DNA from: Strongylocentrotus purpuratus
Lineage: Eukaryota > Echinodermata > Echinoidea > Camarodonta > Strongylocentrotidae
Length of the DNA stretch: 64,000 nt
Assembly (NCBI RefSeq): GCF_000002235.5
Contig: NW_022145615.1
Span: forward strand, 32,991,594 to 33,055,593
Direction: 5' to 3'
Shown here: positions 12,701 through 23,155 of the stretch, piece after piece
Layout of the letters: each line of letters opens with the position of its first letter
How positions within the stretch are numbered: position 1 is the stretch's first letter
Made by a program: the position numbers and the translations under genes
Notes under the pieces: generated by a model
What the model was told of the DNA's origin: nothing
The model's input: the letters and a program-made list of their open reading frames with translations, nothing else
Databases searched by the model: none

Positions 12701-15700
12701 GATCCCGCTTTGTCGGAGTAAAATCTAGAACCAGAATGATAATAATAGCTAGTTCTTATATAGCGCTTTTCAGGACCGAAGGCCCTCTCAAAGCGCTTTA
12801 CAGATATATATATATTATTACCCCGGTCTATACCCATTTTCATTTTCCACATGCAGTTTGGATTTCAAACCATCAAGTAATTTATATGTACTATATGCAA
12901 TCACTTAAACAATACAATAACTGTCGAATAATCTAAATCTAAATCAATTGATGGCCGATTGAGAAGCAACGCATGTGAGGGCATGCCCCTTTTGGAAAAC
13001 TAACGTTACAAATACGAACGGATAATATAATTTTAATAATATTGCGTATTGCACAGATCCACCAAGCAAGATACATGACTATACCACAGCTATAGGCTAC
13101 CGATTTCGGTGCTCACAGCATTCGGGGAATTCCTTTCTACCAGTACCCATTGAATACTCGGGAGAAGAGTGGCAATTGCAGATTAACGTCTTTCCAAAAC
13201 AGTCATGTTGTTAAGCCACTCGACTGCGACTATATTATGCTTAATCGAATATTATTGCCTGGGATCAGAGTTCTTTACAAGAAAAAAGTACGAATAATTG
13301 AAACCGTGATAAATAAATTCTTGAAAAAACCTAAAATTGGTGGAAAAAAATATTGTTGACAAATTTGTTGCAATTCTCTGAACTGACTATTAATTAATGC
13401 CGAACGCATATTACTTCTACCTGCTTTCAAAAACCACATTAACTAAACAATGTTTTGAAGTATGACCTTCAGGGTGGAACACGTTGCATTTCGTTTCATG
13501 CTCTTACCTGAGAAGACAGAGGCTTTGCATTCACTAGAATCATCTAAATTGAGATAGGAACATTCCTTCAATATCACACATAGGATATTTATTACCATTA
13601 ACATTAAAAATGCACAATATCTTGATAATTTGAAAATCATAATATACAATCGTGGGACACCTTTAGAAGAAAATGTAAGCAAATTTAAAAAAAATGGAAA
13701 ATATAGTATATGAGAAACAAAACTTACAAACAGACCACCTCGCTGCTCAAATACGAGGTAATTGTTACCCAAACATTGCCGCAGATCCCAACCCCCTTAA
13801 TCGCACAACGTTTTTTGTTATGCCCCCTAACAAAATAACAGAAAGAAGAAGAAAAAAAAGATTTGCAGTCTGTAATTTTCCTTCATAATATTACATGTAT
13901 TTTTCATTTTTTAATACTACAGAGCTGTTTAAGGTGATAACAGCACACGTCGAATTGTTATTTTGACTAATTTTGCTATTTTCCTGATATTCTTGTAGGG
14001 GCTACTGGTTTACCAATTATAATTTAAAGTGGTGCGTCCCCTACCCTTTTTGATTGCATAACCTACATCAGTAGTAAGTCCTATGGGATATTTAAACAAA
14101 TCTCTACCGATTGTAATACACTGGTTCAAGTCTGTGATGATCACGGACTTATGATTTGCAATGTTTACGATGTTTATATTTAATGCGAGGCAGTGTAGCA
14201 CCTGGGAAAGAAGTATAATCATTCCCATGAATACACCGATAAAATTTAAACAAATAAAAATGGGAACACCCCCGAATCACCGACACTAGCAGCAAGCAAA
14301 CAGACATCTCACACTTAACAAGCATTTCTCTCGCGATCGAGATACTTCTGAATAGGAAATTAACTGTGTATAAATTGAAAAGGACCGAGATTTTGTCCCT
14401 TCAAGCATTATACATTTTTTCTTTCAAGGTTAATAGTACACATACTGTAACTGACCCCCCCCCCCCAACACATGATCGATGTAGATCACAATCTTGTATT
14501 ACGATCACTGAGGGATGGTTAAGTGTTTGCTTTTAAAAACGGAAGTATTTGGATTTAATTTATAGTTCAAATTCTACTCAAATATGGCCAGAGTCAATTT
14601 ATATGAACAATATACAAATACGATACACATGATGTGTAGTGTACATCCTTTTTGAACGGCTCTATATTTGCACATATCGGCCGATATTATCAAAGCCATT
14701 TTCCCCAGACTATGATGTAGGATGGAAAGATGTTATAGTAAGTTTCGATTTCTGAACAGAAGGATTTCTCAGCTCATTTGTATCCCGAGTAGTTTGAGAA
14801 TATGAATGATATATAACAGTCTCGAGCAAATTTATATGCGAATAATGCGATAATACGGAACTAAGTTTTAGTGACCCTACATATATATTTTCTCAATGGT
14901 TCATTTTAAGCTATATACTTTTTTTGATTTCGATTTAGAGCAAGGAGAAGAAATTTTTCCAAAACCGTGATGGAGCGGTACCTGAGATTCTTCACCTTCA
15001 CTACAACAATTGTTGACAAAATATTCTCCTTTCAAAATAAAAACTGTGGACGGTATTACACAGAAAGAAGGCGCTTTTGATCTCAGATTTCAAAATGTTG
15101 CTAGTCCATATTCACAATATTTGGAGGATCAGAAAATATCTGAATCAGATAGCCGCTGAGCAGATTGCTCATTCTTTTATTACATGTCGTTTGGATATGT
15201 GTAACTCACTGTATATTGGCCGTCCTCAAAATCAAATAGCCCGTCTGCAACGAGTTCAGAAAATGGCAGCTAGGCTCGTCACTCTCCGCAGTAGATCAGA
15301 CAGTATTTGAGATATATTGAAATCTCTGTATTGGTTATCAGTCTCAAAAAGTATTATGTATAAGCTGTTACTCATTAATCAACTGTTCATTTTAATGCAT
15401 TTTTATATGATACAATGTGAGCGATGTACTTTAACTTATTACTGAATTTTTAAATCTGCTGTTTTTATGCATTTTTATATGATACACTGTGAGCCAATTA
15501 TTGTTAGTCTTTGGACTTTTTATTTGGTATATTTGTAAAAAACCGAAATGGAATTGAATTGAATTACAAAACACTTCTTCATTCTTTACCCCGTTACTTG
15601 TATCAGATGTTGAAACCGTACACCCCACAACGGAATTTACGTTCAGGTCCACAGCTCCATTTATGTACACCCAAAACCAATAACAAATGGGGGGGGGGGG

Positions 15701-17227
15701 GGACAGGCTTTTGTTAACGTTGCACCCAAATTATTGAACACTTTACCATTACAAATAAGACAATCATCATCAATTGAAATATTTAAGAAGAAACTTAAGC
15801 ACCATTTGGTTATGTCGTAGTTTTAATATTGTATAATTATTTTGATGTTGTACAAAACCACCTTGAACAGTTTTTTAGAATGGATATGTGCGCTTTATTA
15901 GTTGACATTATTATTATTATTATTATTACTCCTTATATTTCAAGGCCAAAGTTAGAGTTTCAGCCAAATGAACAGAGCCAGTCTTTAAAGCATCAATATC
16001 TGAAACCTTATGCATTTGGGCCTTTTCCCCTCCGATTAGTTTAAAAACTTTGGACATATCATAGGTCGGTGATAATCTTTAATCTTATGATAACTATTTT
16101 AGCAGGAGAGTTGACAATTTATGACTAAAAGCATGTGAAATAATTTCTACGGAATGTATACGAAGTCAAGATTGTGAAATTTTGCTTATAAAATGCATTC
16201 TTTCAAATAATGAATCAAACAAAGAAACAAGCACACATACAAAAGAAATGCATGGGGGTTAAAAATGTCAATTTTTGTTTGTTTTTCAGACACCTGTACA
16301 ATCCGCAAAAGGTTGGGCATAAAAAACGGAAAATTGATTTTGTTGACAATTCTCAGGTATACCGCCCCTTAAACAATATGAAACAAATGATTTACAGCAG
16401 TGAGGGCATTAGTAAGAATTACTCACACAAGGTACCTTTGGGACAGTCTAAGGGTGTTTGGACTGTCTTGAAGGTGCAGAGCAGGGTCGGATCCAGCCGA
16501 CGGCAGGGGAGCGGTGAAACAGCCAGCCGGTGAATAAGCGGGGGGAGGGGGGGGGGGGGGGGGTAGGGTTAAGGAGCACTATTTATTTTTTTATTTTTTT
16601 TCGCTCTCGAAAATTTGAAAATCACGCCGGCCGGTAATTCGCTCAGTAGGGGGGGGGGGGGAGGGGGGGAGGGAGGGGTTATTGAGCATTATTATTATGT
16701 TTTTGCCCTCGAAAATTTGAAAAATTCGTACCCCCCCCCCCTTAAGCAAATAAATAAAGGTAAAATTAATGCGTTTTTACCTGTTTTTTCCCAAGGGGAG
16801 AGGGCCCGGGCCTTCGGGTCCCCTGGATCCGTCACTGGTACCGAGAGTGGTTAATTTTACTAGTGCCCGAACAAAATAAAGGGTAATATTTTTTTTATTA
16901 GATGATATTTTATTTGTTTTATAAAATGATGTTTTATAACATGATTTTACTAATGACCGATCATTAGTACACTTACGTGTTAGGCAAAATAAATGCCAGG
17001 TCACATGTACGCTCTTAACCAGTCATTTGATCTGGATCCGCTCATGCATGATGACATTTTCATAAAATCATCGACTCGCTCATTATCATCTCTGTACGCA
17101 AACAATCACACACCAAGATGGATTTGATTTGAATGGATGATAGCAACCTACCTTGTATCAATATCGGAAAGCAGACGAAAGGAGACAGACTTAATAAAAA
17201 CAGTTTCAGCACTTTTAATGTTGCCAT
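1..17227 (-). CDS. Tie-like receptor, copy A (5' eight exons; 3' part off the left edge)
   Basis: Paralogue of the complete gene to its right, same strand and same exon phases. Coding exons: 17227-17152, 13543-13508, 8689-8381, 6388-6113, 5480-5346, 4600-4436, 4150-4016, 936-781, together 429 codons plus one base. They encode signal peptide, Ig1, Ig2 and EGF-like modules 1-4. All eight are open with intact GT-AG junctions, so the gene looks functional as far as it can be read. EGF5, Ig3, FN3, membrane and cytoplasmic exons would lie left of position 1; whether this copy has a kinase or the short tyrosine tail cannot be told. Introns are longer than in copy B because of later insertions (a LINE at 9439-12826, a fold-back element at 7024-8080, a TTAA element nest at 1240-3880). 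The start ATG at 17227 was chosen because it opens the hydrophobic leader; an in-frame upstream Met exists. Confidence 0.8.
523..668. mobile_element. G-rich hAT-like MITE
   Basis: Ends CATAGGCGGATCCAG and, inverted, CAGTGGCGGATCCAG. Flanked by GTGTCAGG / ATGTCATG, a decayed 8-base target duplication. Copy B lacks it at the matching site, so it postdates the duplication. Confidence 0.6.
781..936 (-). CDS. Gene A exon 8: EGF-like module 4
   Basis: 52 codons (DECEDGYYGSQCTDKCHC ... RSGQVICQ), two codons longer than the B exon. It is the last copy-A exon before the window edge. It ends in phase 1 at G|GTAAAT, so a further exon is expected to the left. Confidence 0.83.
1323..2042. mobile_element. 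piggyBac-like TTAA element
   Basis: Ends CCCTAATAAGGCC and, inverted, CCCTAAAAAGCCC, each next to TTAA (1319-1322 and 2043-2046). Subterminal GGCCATAATGCCCCC motifs are also inverted. It sits inside a copy of a surrounding repeat; an uninterrupted relative (ATTAGTTTAAAGAGC) is at about 2453-2467, giving the empty site. No transposase frame is visible, so it is non-autonomous. Confidence 0.65.
2050..3290. repeat. Nest of inverted repeats with a 20-base tandem repeat
   Basis: Pieces recur in both orientations: TAAAGCTGATTAGTTTAAAG, TGCGCAATGGCCCTACTAAG, TTTCACACAGGGGTAAAATT and GACAAACCTCCTTTGTG. At 3000-3075 about four units of CCTCCTTTTGTTTCAACAAA lie in tandem. No coding capacity recognised. 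Absent from copy B, so gained or expanded after the duplication. Confidence 0.6.
3294..3806. mobile_element. Fold-back TTAA element
   Basis: Long imperfect inverted repeat: the left arm (about 3294-3535) is the reverse complement of the right arm (about 3580-3806), beginning AGGGCCAATGACATCGAAAT. TTAA flanks both ends. Non-coding. Confidence 0.65.
4016..5480 (-). CDS. Gene A exons 5-7: EGF-like modules 1-3
   Basis: Exons 5480-5346 (KWGPPECYGICDKCYNGG), 4600-4436 (CHGLLFCLPDSYGCSCDVG, the Tie signature with one change) and 4150-4016 (GTYGPGCSQTCHCTGGG). All have phase-1 borders and lengths identical to copy B. Confidence 0.85.
6113..6388 (-). CDS. Gene A exon 4: Ig-like domain 2
   Basis: 92 codons. 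Same cysteine-free Ig core (WMKDG, SDQGIYEIYYD) as in copy B. By my reading about a dozen residues differ from B, mostly in the N-terminal half. Confidence 0.8.
6518..6794. mobile_element. G-rich hAT-like MITE
   Basis: Ends CAGGGGCGGCGAT and inverted CAGGGGCGGCGATC, flanked by ATTGAACT / ATTGATCT (7 of 8 match). Inside, a long T run followed by a G run at about 6703-6743. Absent from copy B. Confidence 0.65.
7024..8080. mobile_element. Fold-back TIR element (Tc1/mariner-like, TA target)
   Basis: Outer ends CAGTGTGAGTCCAAAAAAAA and inverted CAGTGTGAGTCAAAAAAAAG. The inner arms (about 7240-7345 and 7770-7870) are reverse complements, and a second internal end (GACTCACACGG near 7655) shows a nested partial copy. 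Copy B keeps the empty site (ATTATACGTGTGAAATAACA near 46350). Contains (GT)n tracts and no transposase. Confidence 0.6.
8381..8689 (-). CDS. Gene A exon 3: Ig-like domain 1
   Basis: 103 codons, YQCY ... FYCEAS cysteine pair, phase 1 both sides. The segment PADERHSTNPLVRDV is where it departs most from copy B. Confidence 0.85.
8806..9330 (-). mobile_element. CR1-like LINE 3' end, truncated (copy A)
   Basis: The minus strand encodes SPVVWNSIPPEISSCKSLT, the usual C-terminus of CR1/L2 reverse transcriptases, then a 3' UTR ending in repeated GAATT. The same fragment is at the matching place in copy B, so it predates the duplication. Confidence 0.65.
9910..10581 (+). CDS. LINE N-terminal protein with 2A-like motif and PHD finger
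   Basis: 223 codons. An N-terminal apolar stretch is followed at about residues 118-132 by LLGLCGDVHPHPGP, a degenerate form of the 2A recoding motif (D-V-E-x-N-P-G-P) known at the N-terminus of some LINE proteins. Residues 147-200 form a PHD-type C4HC3 finger (CTQC, CDGC, WTHTIC, WLCPAC). The frame stops just where an endonuclease would be expected, so this is probably the 5' part of a once longer ORF. Confidence 0.7.
   Translation: MHSLRTLTTLAVFLLSMWIEQEYHQLDLDDNKELILRHSKVGSNHFFSGSNSIFPGNASNVVSNVVNSFSKQFDNAILLYSSCKLRKQQLANRGIYSSMLINFQPGKNSTTAANLLSLLGLCGDVHPHPGPSKSRTRSRNSTNKIKFPCTQCDEEVRDNQRALSCDGCGRWTHTICSDISNEEYTKLTEKGDFAWLCPACVTVKAPTEAKDLPVHKRRFYICA
10679..12721 (+). pseudogene. LINE reverse transcriptase, broken by one stop
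   Basis: Reverse transcriptase of a non-LTR element. Residues 1-140 are the linker seen after the endonuclease domain. RT motifs follow: NYRPIALTS, QHGFRKRRGCDTQL, VLLDFSKAFDRVPH, SSVPQGTVIGPL and the catalytic FADD in LFADDALIYRE. The C-terminal part (12398-12721, TVKYWNDLPHDILDAPNID) is in the same frame after an in-frame TGA at about 12389. The first Met is inside the family's usual ORF, consistent with loss of the upstream endonuclease. Confidence 0.85.
13508..13543 (-). CDS. Gene A exon 2: small exon (boundary uncertain)
   Basis: 36 bases, about DDSSECKASVFS, acceptor ATTTAG|AT, donor CTCAG|GTAAGA, phase 1 both sides. The B acceptor lies at a different AG because of an indel upstream of DSSECKA. 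Confidence 0.5.
15075..15930 (+). mobile_element. Truncated L2-like LINE 3' end, copy A only
   Basis: Encodes RLDMCNSLYIGRPQNQIARL and RVQKMAARLVTLRSRS, then after breaks LNTLPLQIRQSSSIEIFKKK, which is the last third of an L2-type RT. Ends in a 3' tail with (ATT)n. Copy B lacks the block. Confidence 0.7.
16482..16837. mobile_element. G-rich hAT-like MITE (copy A, shared with B)
   Basis: Ends CAGGGTCGGATCCAG and inverted CAGTGACGGATCCAG with GTGCAGAG / GTACCGAG either side. Same position as the B element at 51194. Holds two internal copies of a GCCAGCC...AATAAG G-run module. Confidence 0.65.
17152..17227 (-). CDS. Gene A exon 1: signal peptide
   Basis: Encodes the same 25-residue leader as copy B (MATLKVLKLFLLSLSPFVCF then PILIQ) and ends at CAAG|GTAGGT, phase 1. 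The upstream in-frame residues MLRRILEK are shared with B with one change. Confidence 0.8.
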
Positions 17228-17849
17228 TTTTTCGAGTATTCTCCGCAACATCCACATCCCACACTCCAATTTCCCACACGTAATCTCAATCAGCTGTCAT
17301 CCGTATACCGTGGAGTCTCACCCGACATTCAATGTGAATATCGGTCAAATGGCGTCTTTAATATATACCTTTTGTACCCGGAACTGAATCCATCATGTTA
17401 GTCTGTCATCGAGTCTCTGGCGATAAAGCTGAAGGCAGGGCAATCAAACCGAAATACATTTCAAAGAAATTACTGTCATTTAAGTTTGAAGTATTAACCC
17501 TTTAGCTGCCAAAATCTTGCCCATGCATTCACATAGAAATGCCAAGTATACGTGTAAACTTGTCCACTAAAGGTAAAGCTGTGGATTTACTAATTGGCTT
17601 ATTAATTTACTAAAGCCCTTAAGTGTAAGGAGCCCCACAAATGTGATGGCAAAATTTTACTTTGAATTGTATCATAATGTGAAAGAGGATGTCATTTAAG
17701 ACACATTTCTGTAAGGACTTTCAAAACGAATGAGTTTGAATTCGAATATGGATGAAAGAATACAAAATTTAGGTTCTCTTCTTCGTGGGCCTACAACATA
17801 AAACCCAGATTATGGATCCTTTTATCAATATTTGTCTGTAAACACATTT

Positions 17850-17928
17850 TGTTTCGTGCATACCTCCTTAGAGAGTATTGTCGTACTATACTAGGGCGTG
17901 CAGGTGTACCACGACACCGGGGTTTCCC
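17850..17928 (-). mobile_element. SINE fragment
   Basis: Reverse complement matches the 3' half of the tRNA-derived SINE at 37740-38066 (ACCCCGGTGTCGTGGTACAC ... GTATAGTACGACAATACTCT). Lies exactly where homology to copy B ends. Cut on the right by a G-rich MITE end (CAGTGGCGGATCCAGGGG, 17931). Confidence 0.65.
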
Positions 17929-17930
17929 CC

Positions 17931-18135
17931 CAGTGGCGGATCCAGGGGTGGGGGGGGGGGGCGCCCCCCTGGGAAAAAACGTGTAAAAAACACGTGAGTT
18001 TTACCTTTTTTGGGTGGGCCAAAAAAGAAAAGGTGCCCACTGAGCGAATTTTCGGCCGGCCAAATAAAGAGAGAATGGGAGGGGAGAGAGAGAAAAAAAG
18101 AGAGAGATAGTGAGGGAGAGAGACAGAGAGAGAAA
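17931..18135. repeat. G-rich MITE end plus (GA)n low-complexity
   Basis: Left end of the CAGTGGCGGATCC family without a recognisable right end, followed by GA-rich sequence from about 18075. Confidence 0.45.
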
Positions 18136-19500
18136 AGTAAGTTATCAGATTGTAAAATGTTTACACAAAATCTTAGTTAGCCAGAAAAGGGTTTTGTTAT
18201 ATATGACATTTTGTAGTAAAAACTTGAAGAAGGGCGTTAATGGAGAAGAATATTATATAGACTTACTGAAAGTATTCTTGCCGCTGCATGTAGGAAAGTT
18301 CAAAAAGTAATTGATGAGGAACTTATCTCGTTAAAGAAAGACATCGATTGTCCTAAAAAAACGACTTTTTCAGTAGTAAGAATTTTTGAAAATGATGTCG
18401 AAGCCCCATTTGCTGGAGAGGGCTGAAAATAAATACAGAATCTTTCATCTGCCCTTCTCTTTGGAAGTTTAAAAACTAATTCTTAGTGTTACTCTCCTTT
18501 AAACACGGTCGCAAATACGAAAAATCATCTCATGGGCGATTTCCATGCCCTAAATCGTATTACCTATAGAAATCAAGTTCGGATAATTAATGACACATGT
18601 CTTTGAAGTAATGTTCGCTCATTTCAAAAGGTGACGAAGAGGGCTATGGAAATTGTGAAGGTCAGATTTTTTGAAAATCTTTGCGATCGTGTTTTGAATT
18701 GATTTCGTTTATAGTATGTCTGGTTGGAGGAGAAAACCCTGAGGAGGGCCGGACTTTTTAAAACCTAGACCAGCCATCCTAGCGCCGCATTTGATTGGCT
18801 AAAACGAAACCTATACGTCACGCGGAAGTCATAAATATTCATAATTCATATTCATATTCATTTAGCCTATGTTATGATTCAGTCATTCATTGAGTTATCA
18901 ATGTAAATATGCATTGAATTTATGAAAATAAAAACCTCGTTTGAGGATAAGAAAAAAAATATATTCATATAATACGCACGCACACAGAATCGGATGCGAT
19001 AATGTATCATATAATGAGATAAGGACATCGCGAAAAAAACGGGAGGCTTACCGTAAACAAAAAACTACCGTGGTCGAAACCTTGTCCATAATTATTGTGA
19101 CTTACTGGTTAGTGCAGAATCTGGCCGATCTTAATTTTGATGTCCATCAGACCATACCAACGAAAGTATTCATATATTAAAATATTGAAATGCAACGCTA
19201 GCATGGCTAAATTAGGAAATATAACATGAATTTGTCACGCCACGCAAAATCTATAAGCCCCCCCCCCCTGCATAATGAATCCAATTTGAGCCCATTGCTC
19301 ACAGACTTTAAACCTCACTCTCCTAAATCTTGCATTTTTATTTTTCACTTTTTAAAGGGAGTGGGCACATAATTTTGAGCCTCAGCGGGGTAATTTGTGA
19401 TGAAGGTGAAAGTTGGTAAGGTGAATACTGGTCCCGCCGCTACTACCGAGTCTCTCGTGTATAAACTTATATATGTTGAACGATGGTGGCCTGTCTCTTG
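18136..19500. other. Intergenic, no feature recognised
   Basis: AT-rich sequence upstream of gene A. Short frames only, none with a recognisable motif. No counterpart in the B flank. Confidence 0.5.
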
Positions 19501-19620
19501 TCACTTTTCCCTCTTTACCCCCCCCCCCCCCCCCTCCCCCCTCCCTCCCCTTCTCTCCCCTCTCTCTCTTTCTCTCTCTCTCTTTCTCTCTCATTCTCTC
19601 AGTCTCTTGTTTCCCTCACC
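19501..19620. repeat. C-run and (CT)n low-complexity tract
   Basis: A C-rich run followed by CT/TC-rich sequence. Apparent frames across it are compositional. Confidence 0.7.
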
Positions 19621-20229
19621 TTTGTCATACAATTAACACACTAACCAATGACACACAATGATCAATGGTTGCTCCGACCCCTTTCCTCAACGAAGATGGA
19701 GGCAAGGTGAATACTCGCCCCGCCCATACTCCCGAGTCCCTCGTGAATAGACTTCTATAATGTTTAAAGACGATGGCCTATTAGTTCTGAGAGGGAAATC
19801 AGTCACATTTATGTTTCATATTCGTCTACCTCTTTACTGTCCTCAAGTTTGATACAACCTCTAACCATTCATAAAGAGCGTATCAACTTGCTTATAGTAA
19901 GGAAGATAAATTATCCAATCCAACAGTTGATAAACACGTACGTTACCAGAAAAAAACTTGATAACACTTCATATTATAACCGGAACCTGGTTAAATGTTA
20001 ACCTCAAAACCAGTCACTTCAACAAAATTGTACACAACGTCTTCAGCGATCATGATATCGCGTGATTTGTTTATTATGTTTCAGATAAATTATATCAAAA
20101 TTTGAATACGCAAGTGAATATCTCAATCCTTAATTGAGAAGTGGAATTGAGAAGTAAGCAGGCTATGATTATTCTCTTCCATATGTATTACTTTGATTGT
20201 GTAAAGAAACTAACATATTAGATGTCTAA

Positions 20230-20420
20230 CACTGCTGTTTCAAGCCCCCCCCCCCCCTCCGAATTTCCTTTATTTTCCTCTCACACTCTCCTTCTCTCTC
20301 TCTAGACTTTCTCCTTCATCCCCCCGCGCTCTCTCTTTCTCTCACGCACTTACACACACGCACACACACGCACACACATGCGCGCACACACACATGCAAC
20401 CAAGCATGACAATGACAATG
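20230..20420. repeat. C-rich, (CT)n and (CA)n microsatellites
   Basis: C run at 20245-20258, CT-rich 20285-20345, ACAC/GCAC alternation 20345-20395. A second CA/CG tract is at about 20625-20665. Confidence 0.7.
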
Positions 20421-20560
20421 ACAATTTATTCTCATGTCACCCACATTGGGGTATTGGAGAAGTTTACAATCAGTTTGAATTTGTCAATTTAACACTGTCA
20501 AATATACAATACAAATCGAATTAATGTTAATCAATACAAAATAACACTAACGACAATAGT
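20411..20560 (-). mobile_element. LINE 3' tail fragment
   Basis: On the minus strand the sequence ends AATAAATTGTCATTGTCATTG, the short-repeat tail style of CR1-like LINEs. No coding part remains. Confidence 0.45.
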
Positions 20561-20799
20561 GAGAAAAATTATGATGATAATGATAATAATAAAAATAATA
20601 ATTTTAATAATTAAAAAACAAAACAAAACGCACAAACGCGCACGCACACACACGCACGCACACATAGAGCAAGCATGATTTTTCCTCAACTCAGGAAACC
20701 CCCGAAATACATAGATCAACACATATTTCAACGTTATAAGATGTATAACAAATCCAGGAACCACCACATCCAATAATAATTGTGATCACGCCAAAAACA

Positions 20800-22420
20800 A
20801 TAGACTCCAGTTCTCAGAATTTGCTACTATTCCTTCAAGATGAATAGCAAAAACTACATCACAAATAATAGCCTATATTTATATATTCATTCAACGTATT
20901 CTTTTTACATTTCAACAATAAAAAAATATAAAATAATTCTTAGTTCAGATTATTCAGGCCTACACTTTACTAGCATTGCATGTATACTATAAAACTACAA
21001 CTACCTCTTATTTCACTAGTATTATAGCACAGTGCATAATATGTTCTTTCAGGCTTACACTTTACTAGAATTGCATATACGATTGATCAATGATTACTCT
21101 TTCAAAGAGCGAGCTAACTCTTTGACTAACTTCATTTGTATAAAAGCAGAGAAGTAAAATAAACAGAATGGCGACAATTTGAAATAGATTTGAGATCACT
21201 AGGTCTATGCGGATATCAAATTGGTAGTCTGGTAAGTGAATTTCGGAATTGTGGTGGAGTCGCGGATAACTTTCCCGTCGGTGGTGGAATCTTGGCAAAG
21301 GAGTGACGAACAATTCTGCAGGGCAATTCTGAAACTGTGCACATGGCATATATTTGTCTATGTTGTAAGAATGTGTGTATCCATTATCGTGTCGAGGGAT
21401 GAGGGGGCTTTGGGGGTTGAAGCCTCCTTACCCGCGGACTAACCCCCCCCCCTTTACGTCACATTCCAATAAACTACTCTAAAAGAAAGCAGAAAAGCAG
21501 AAAAGCAGATTGGTGAAGAGCACATTTTTGTTTTGTGTGTTTTGGTCCCATAATTTGTTGGGGGGGGGGGGGGGTAAAGGTCAGCTTTTTTGGGTCAACC
21601 ATTCAGCAGTTTTTTTTTTTGTTGGTTAGTATTATTTGTTTTTATTACAAAAAACAACAAAGGGGGGGGGGTTCCTACAAAACACACACATTAAAAAAAG
21701 GGAAAGGGGGATCAACCCCCCCTCTTGCGTACGCTCCTGAATGTAAACAGGCTTTCACAAAACCTTGTTTCAATCCATATAAAATAACCTTTAATTATTT
21801 TAAACAGCCTAGTTACTTCTTGTCTCATGATATCTCAGTTCTCTCTGCTCACTATTTTTGTCAGCTACGTCATTTCACACGCGTAAGGAGCATAAGGTGT
21901 TTATCTCGAATAGCGTATGAAAACTCAAAGGTTACTAAACCTAAATGCAAGAAGGAACACATATGATGATAAATATTTGTCCTTCCTTCGGCAAAAGATT
22001 TTGAATAAATCTATATAAATTACACGTTAGAAAATCTAAAAAGAGATCTATGTCATTGAGGAACATTACACCGCCTCAAGTGAAAACAAAATCATAACAT
22101 TTACTGTACAAAATAATGTAGCGGATAACTTAAAATAGACATCTTTGCATTGTAAATGAAAGTTAATCGGAAGAATTTACATTCAAATTCAACCCTTCAT
22201 CCCTTTATTAGCTAGCGAGTAATGATTTACAAATCACATTACATATAACCTATTTCTATAACATTTGGGAAATACCTGTTTAAGTTTCGTTATAACTCTT
22301 GTAACAATTGCAACAGATAAGTACCGTAGAATAAGCACATAGAAAATGAATCAGTATGAGCATCAAGATGAACGTATTACCAACTCTGTGTAGTGCATAG
22401 CATGTTCATCATTCCAATTT
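20800..22420. other. Intergenic, G-rich MITE remnant only
   Basis: A G-run (21549-21564) and an inverted end GCGTACGCTCCTG (about 21728-21740) suggest a decayed copy of the family also seen at 59973-60288. Nothing else recognised. Confidence 0.4.
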
Positions 22421-22424
22421 CATC

Positions 22425-22565
22425 AAATTTATTTATGTTTCCAAAAAAGCATTACAAATCGATTATAAACATTTACAACAACGTAGGAATATATATTGGG
22501 AACAAAGGGGTCGACTAAAAAGCAATGCTTGTACAGTTGTGGACCCCTCAAATTCAATTAAAGAT
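22425..22565 (-). mobile_element. CR1-like LINE 3' end fragment
   Basis: Minus strand reads GGGGTCCACAACTGTACAAG ... TTTTTTGGAAACATAAATAAA, a typical CR1-group 3' UTR and end. Confidence 0.5.
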
Positions 22566-23155
22566 AAACTTGAGTTCTGGTTTTTAAAAAAAAGAATTCT
22601 CACAGAATCAAACGAAACTTACACTCTGAATGGTCAAGATTACAAATAAATGTCATGTGCAAAAACAATTTTGGAAGAAACTGTATACTGGCTGAGTAAT
22701 GAGCATAGGAAGATAAGGAAATCAAGGTAAGCTAGCCCCGACACCATTTGTGTAGTCCCATATTTCTGTGTTACTTTACCAAGACTGGGCCAAATTTATT
22801 ATGATTTTGATGATTCCGGAACCTTGCAGTACACACCAATACCTATATGCTAAATGATCAACTTCCTCTGATCCATTCCTCACCTTTTCTTTCTCAATGC
22901 AATCGCATTACCAGAACTCACCTTTATCTTTAACAAGTTCGCAACTTTACAAGGAACTACAGAATAGGTTTTTAAAAAAGGGACGCCAACTGGCAAACTT
23001 GTGAAAACTGATATACATTAAACTGACTACATGCAAATATGATATTTTTCATATTCTATGCCTATGCCCTTTGATTAATTACAGATCTTTTTGTAATTAT
23101 CTTCGTTATTTTTACTGTATTTATGTTTTATTAACTACTTATTGAAAGTTAATTT

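Larger units (their letters stand above)
9439..12826 (+). mobile_element. CR1/L2/Jockey-group LINE, insertion specific to copy A
   Basis: Copy B is continuous here (AACTGTAAGTCTATAC near 47795), so both limits come from the empty site. It holds a 5' UTR, a frame with a PHD finger (9910-10581), a reverse transcriptase frame (10679-12721) and a 3' tail with a TATATAGCGC motif. The apurinic endonuclease expected between the two frames is missing, so it is an internally deleted copy; one in-frame TGA at 12389 also breaks the RT. Confidence 0.85.
1..17848. repeat. Tandem segmental duplication, left copy (A)
   Basis: Exons, introns and 5' flank match 40678-52490 in order and orientation. The match begins at the window edge (TTACTACGGAGGATTGTTGT against TTACCACGGAGGATTGTTGT at 40678) and ends near 17848, where a SINE fragment begins. 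Longer than the right copy because of later insertions. Confidence 0.9.

Noticed and set aside
19382-19661. Proline/serine- and glycine-rich frames on both strands
   Set aside because: Low-complexity C and CT runs; no codon structure or conservation.
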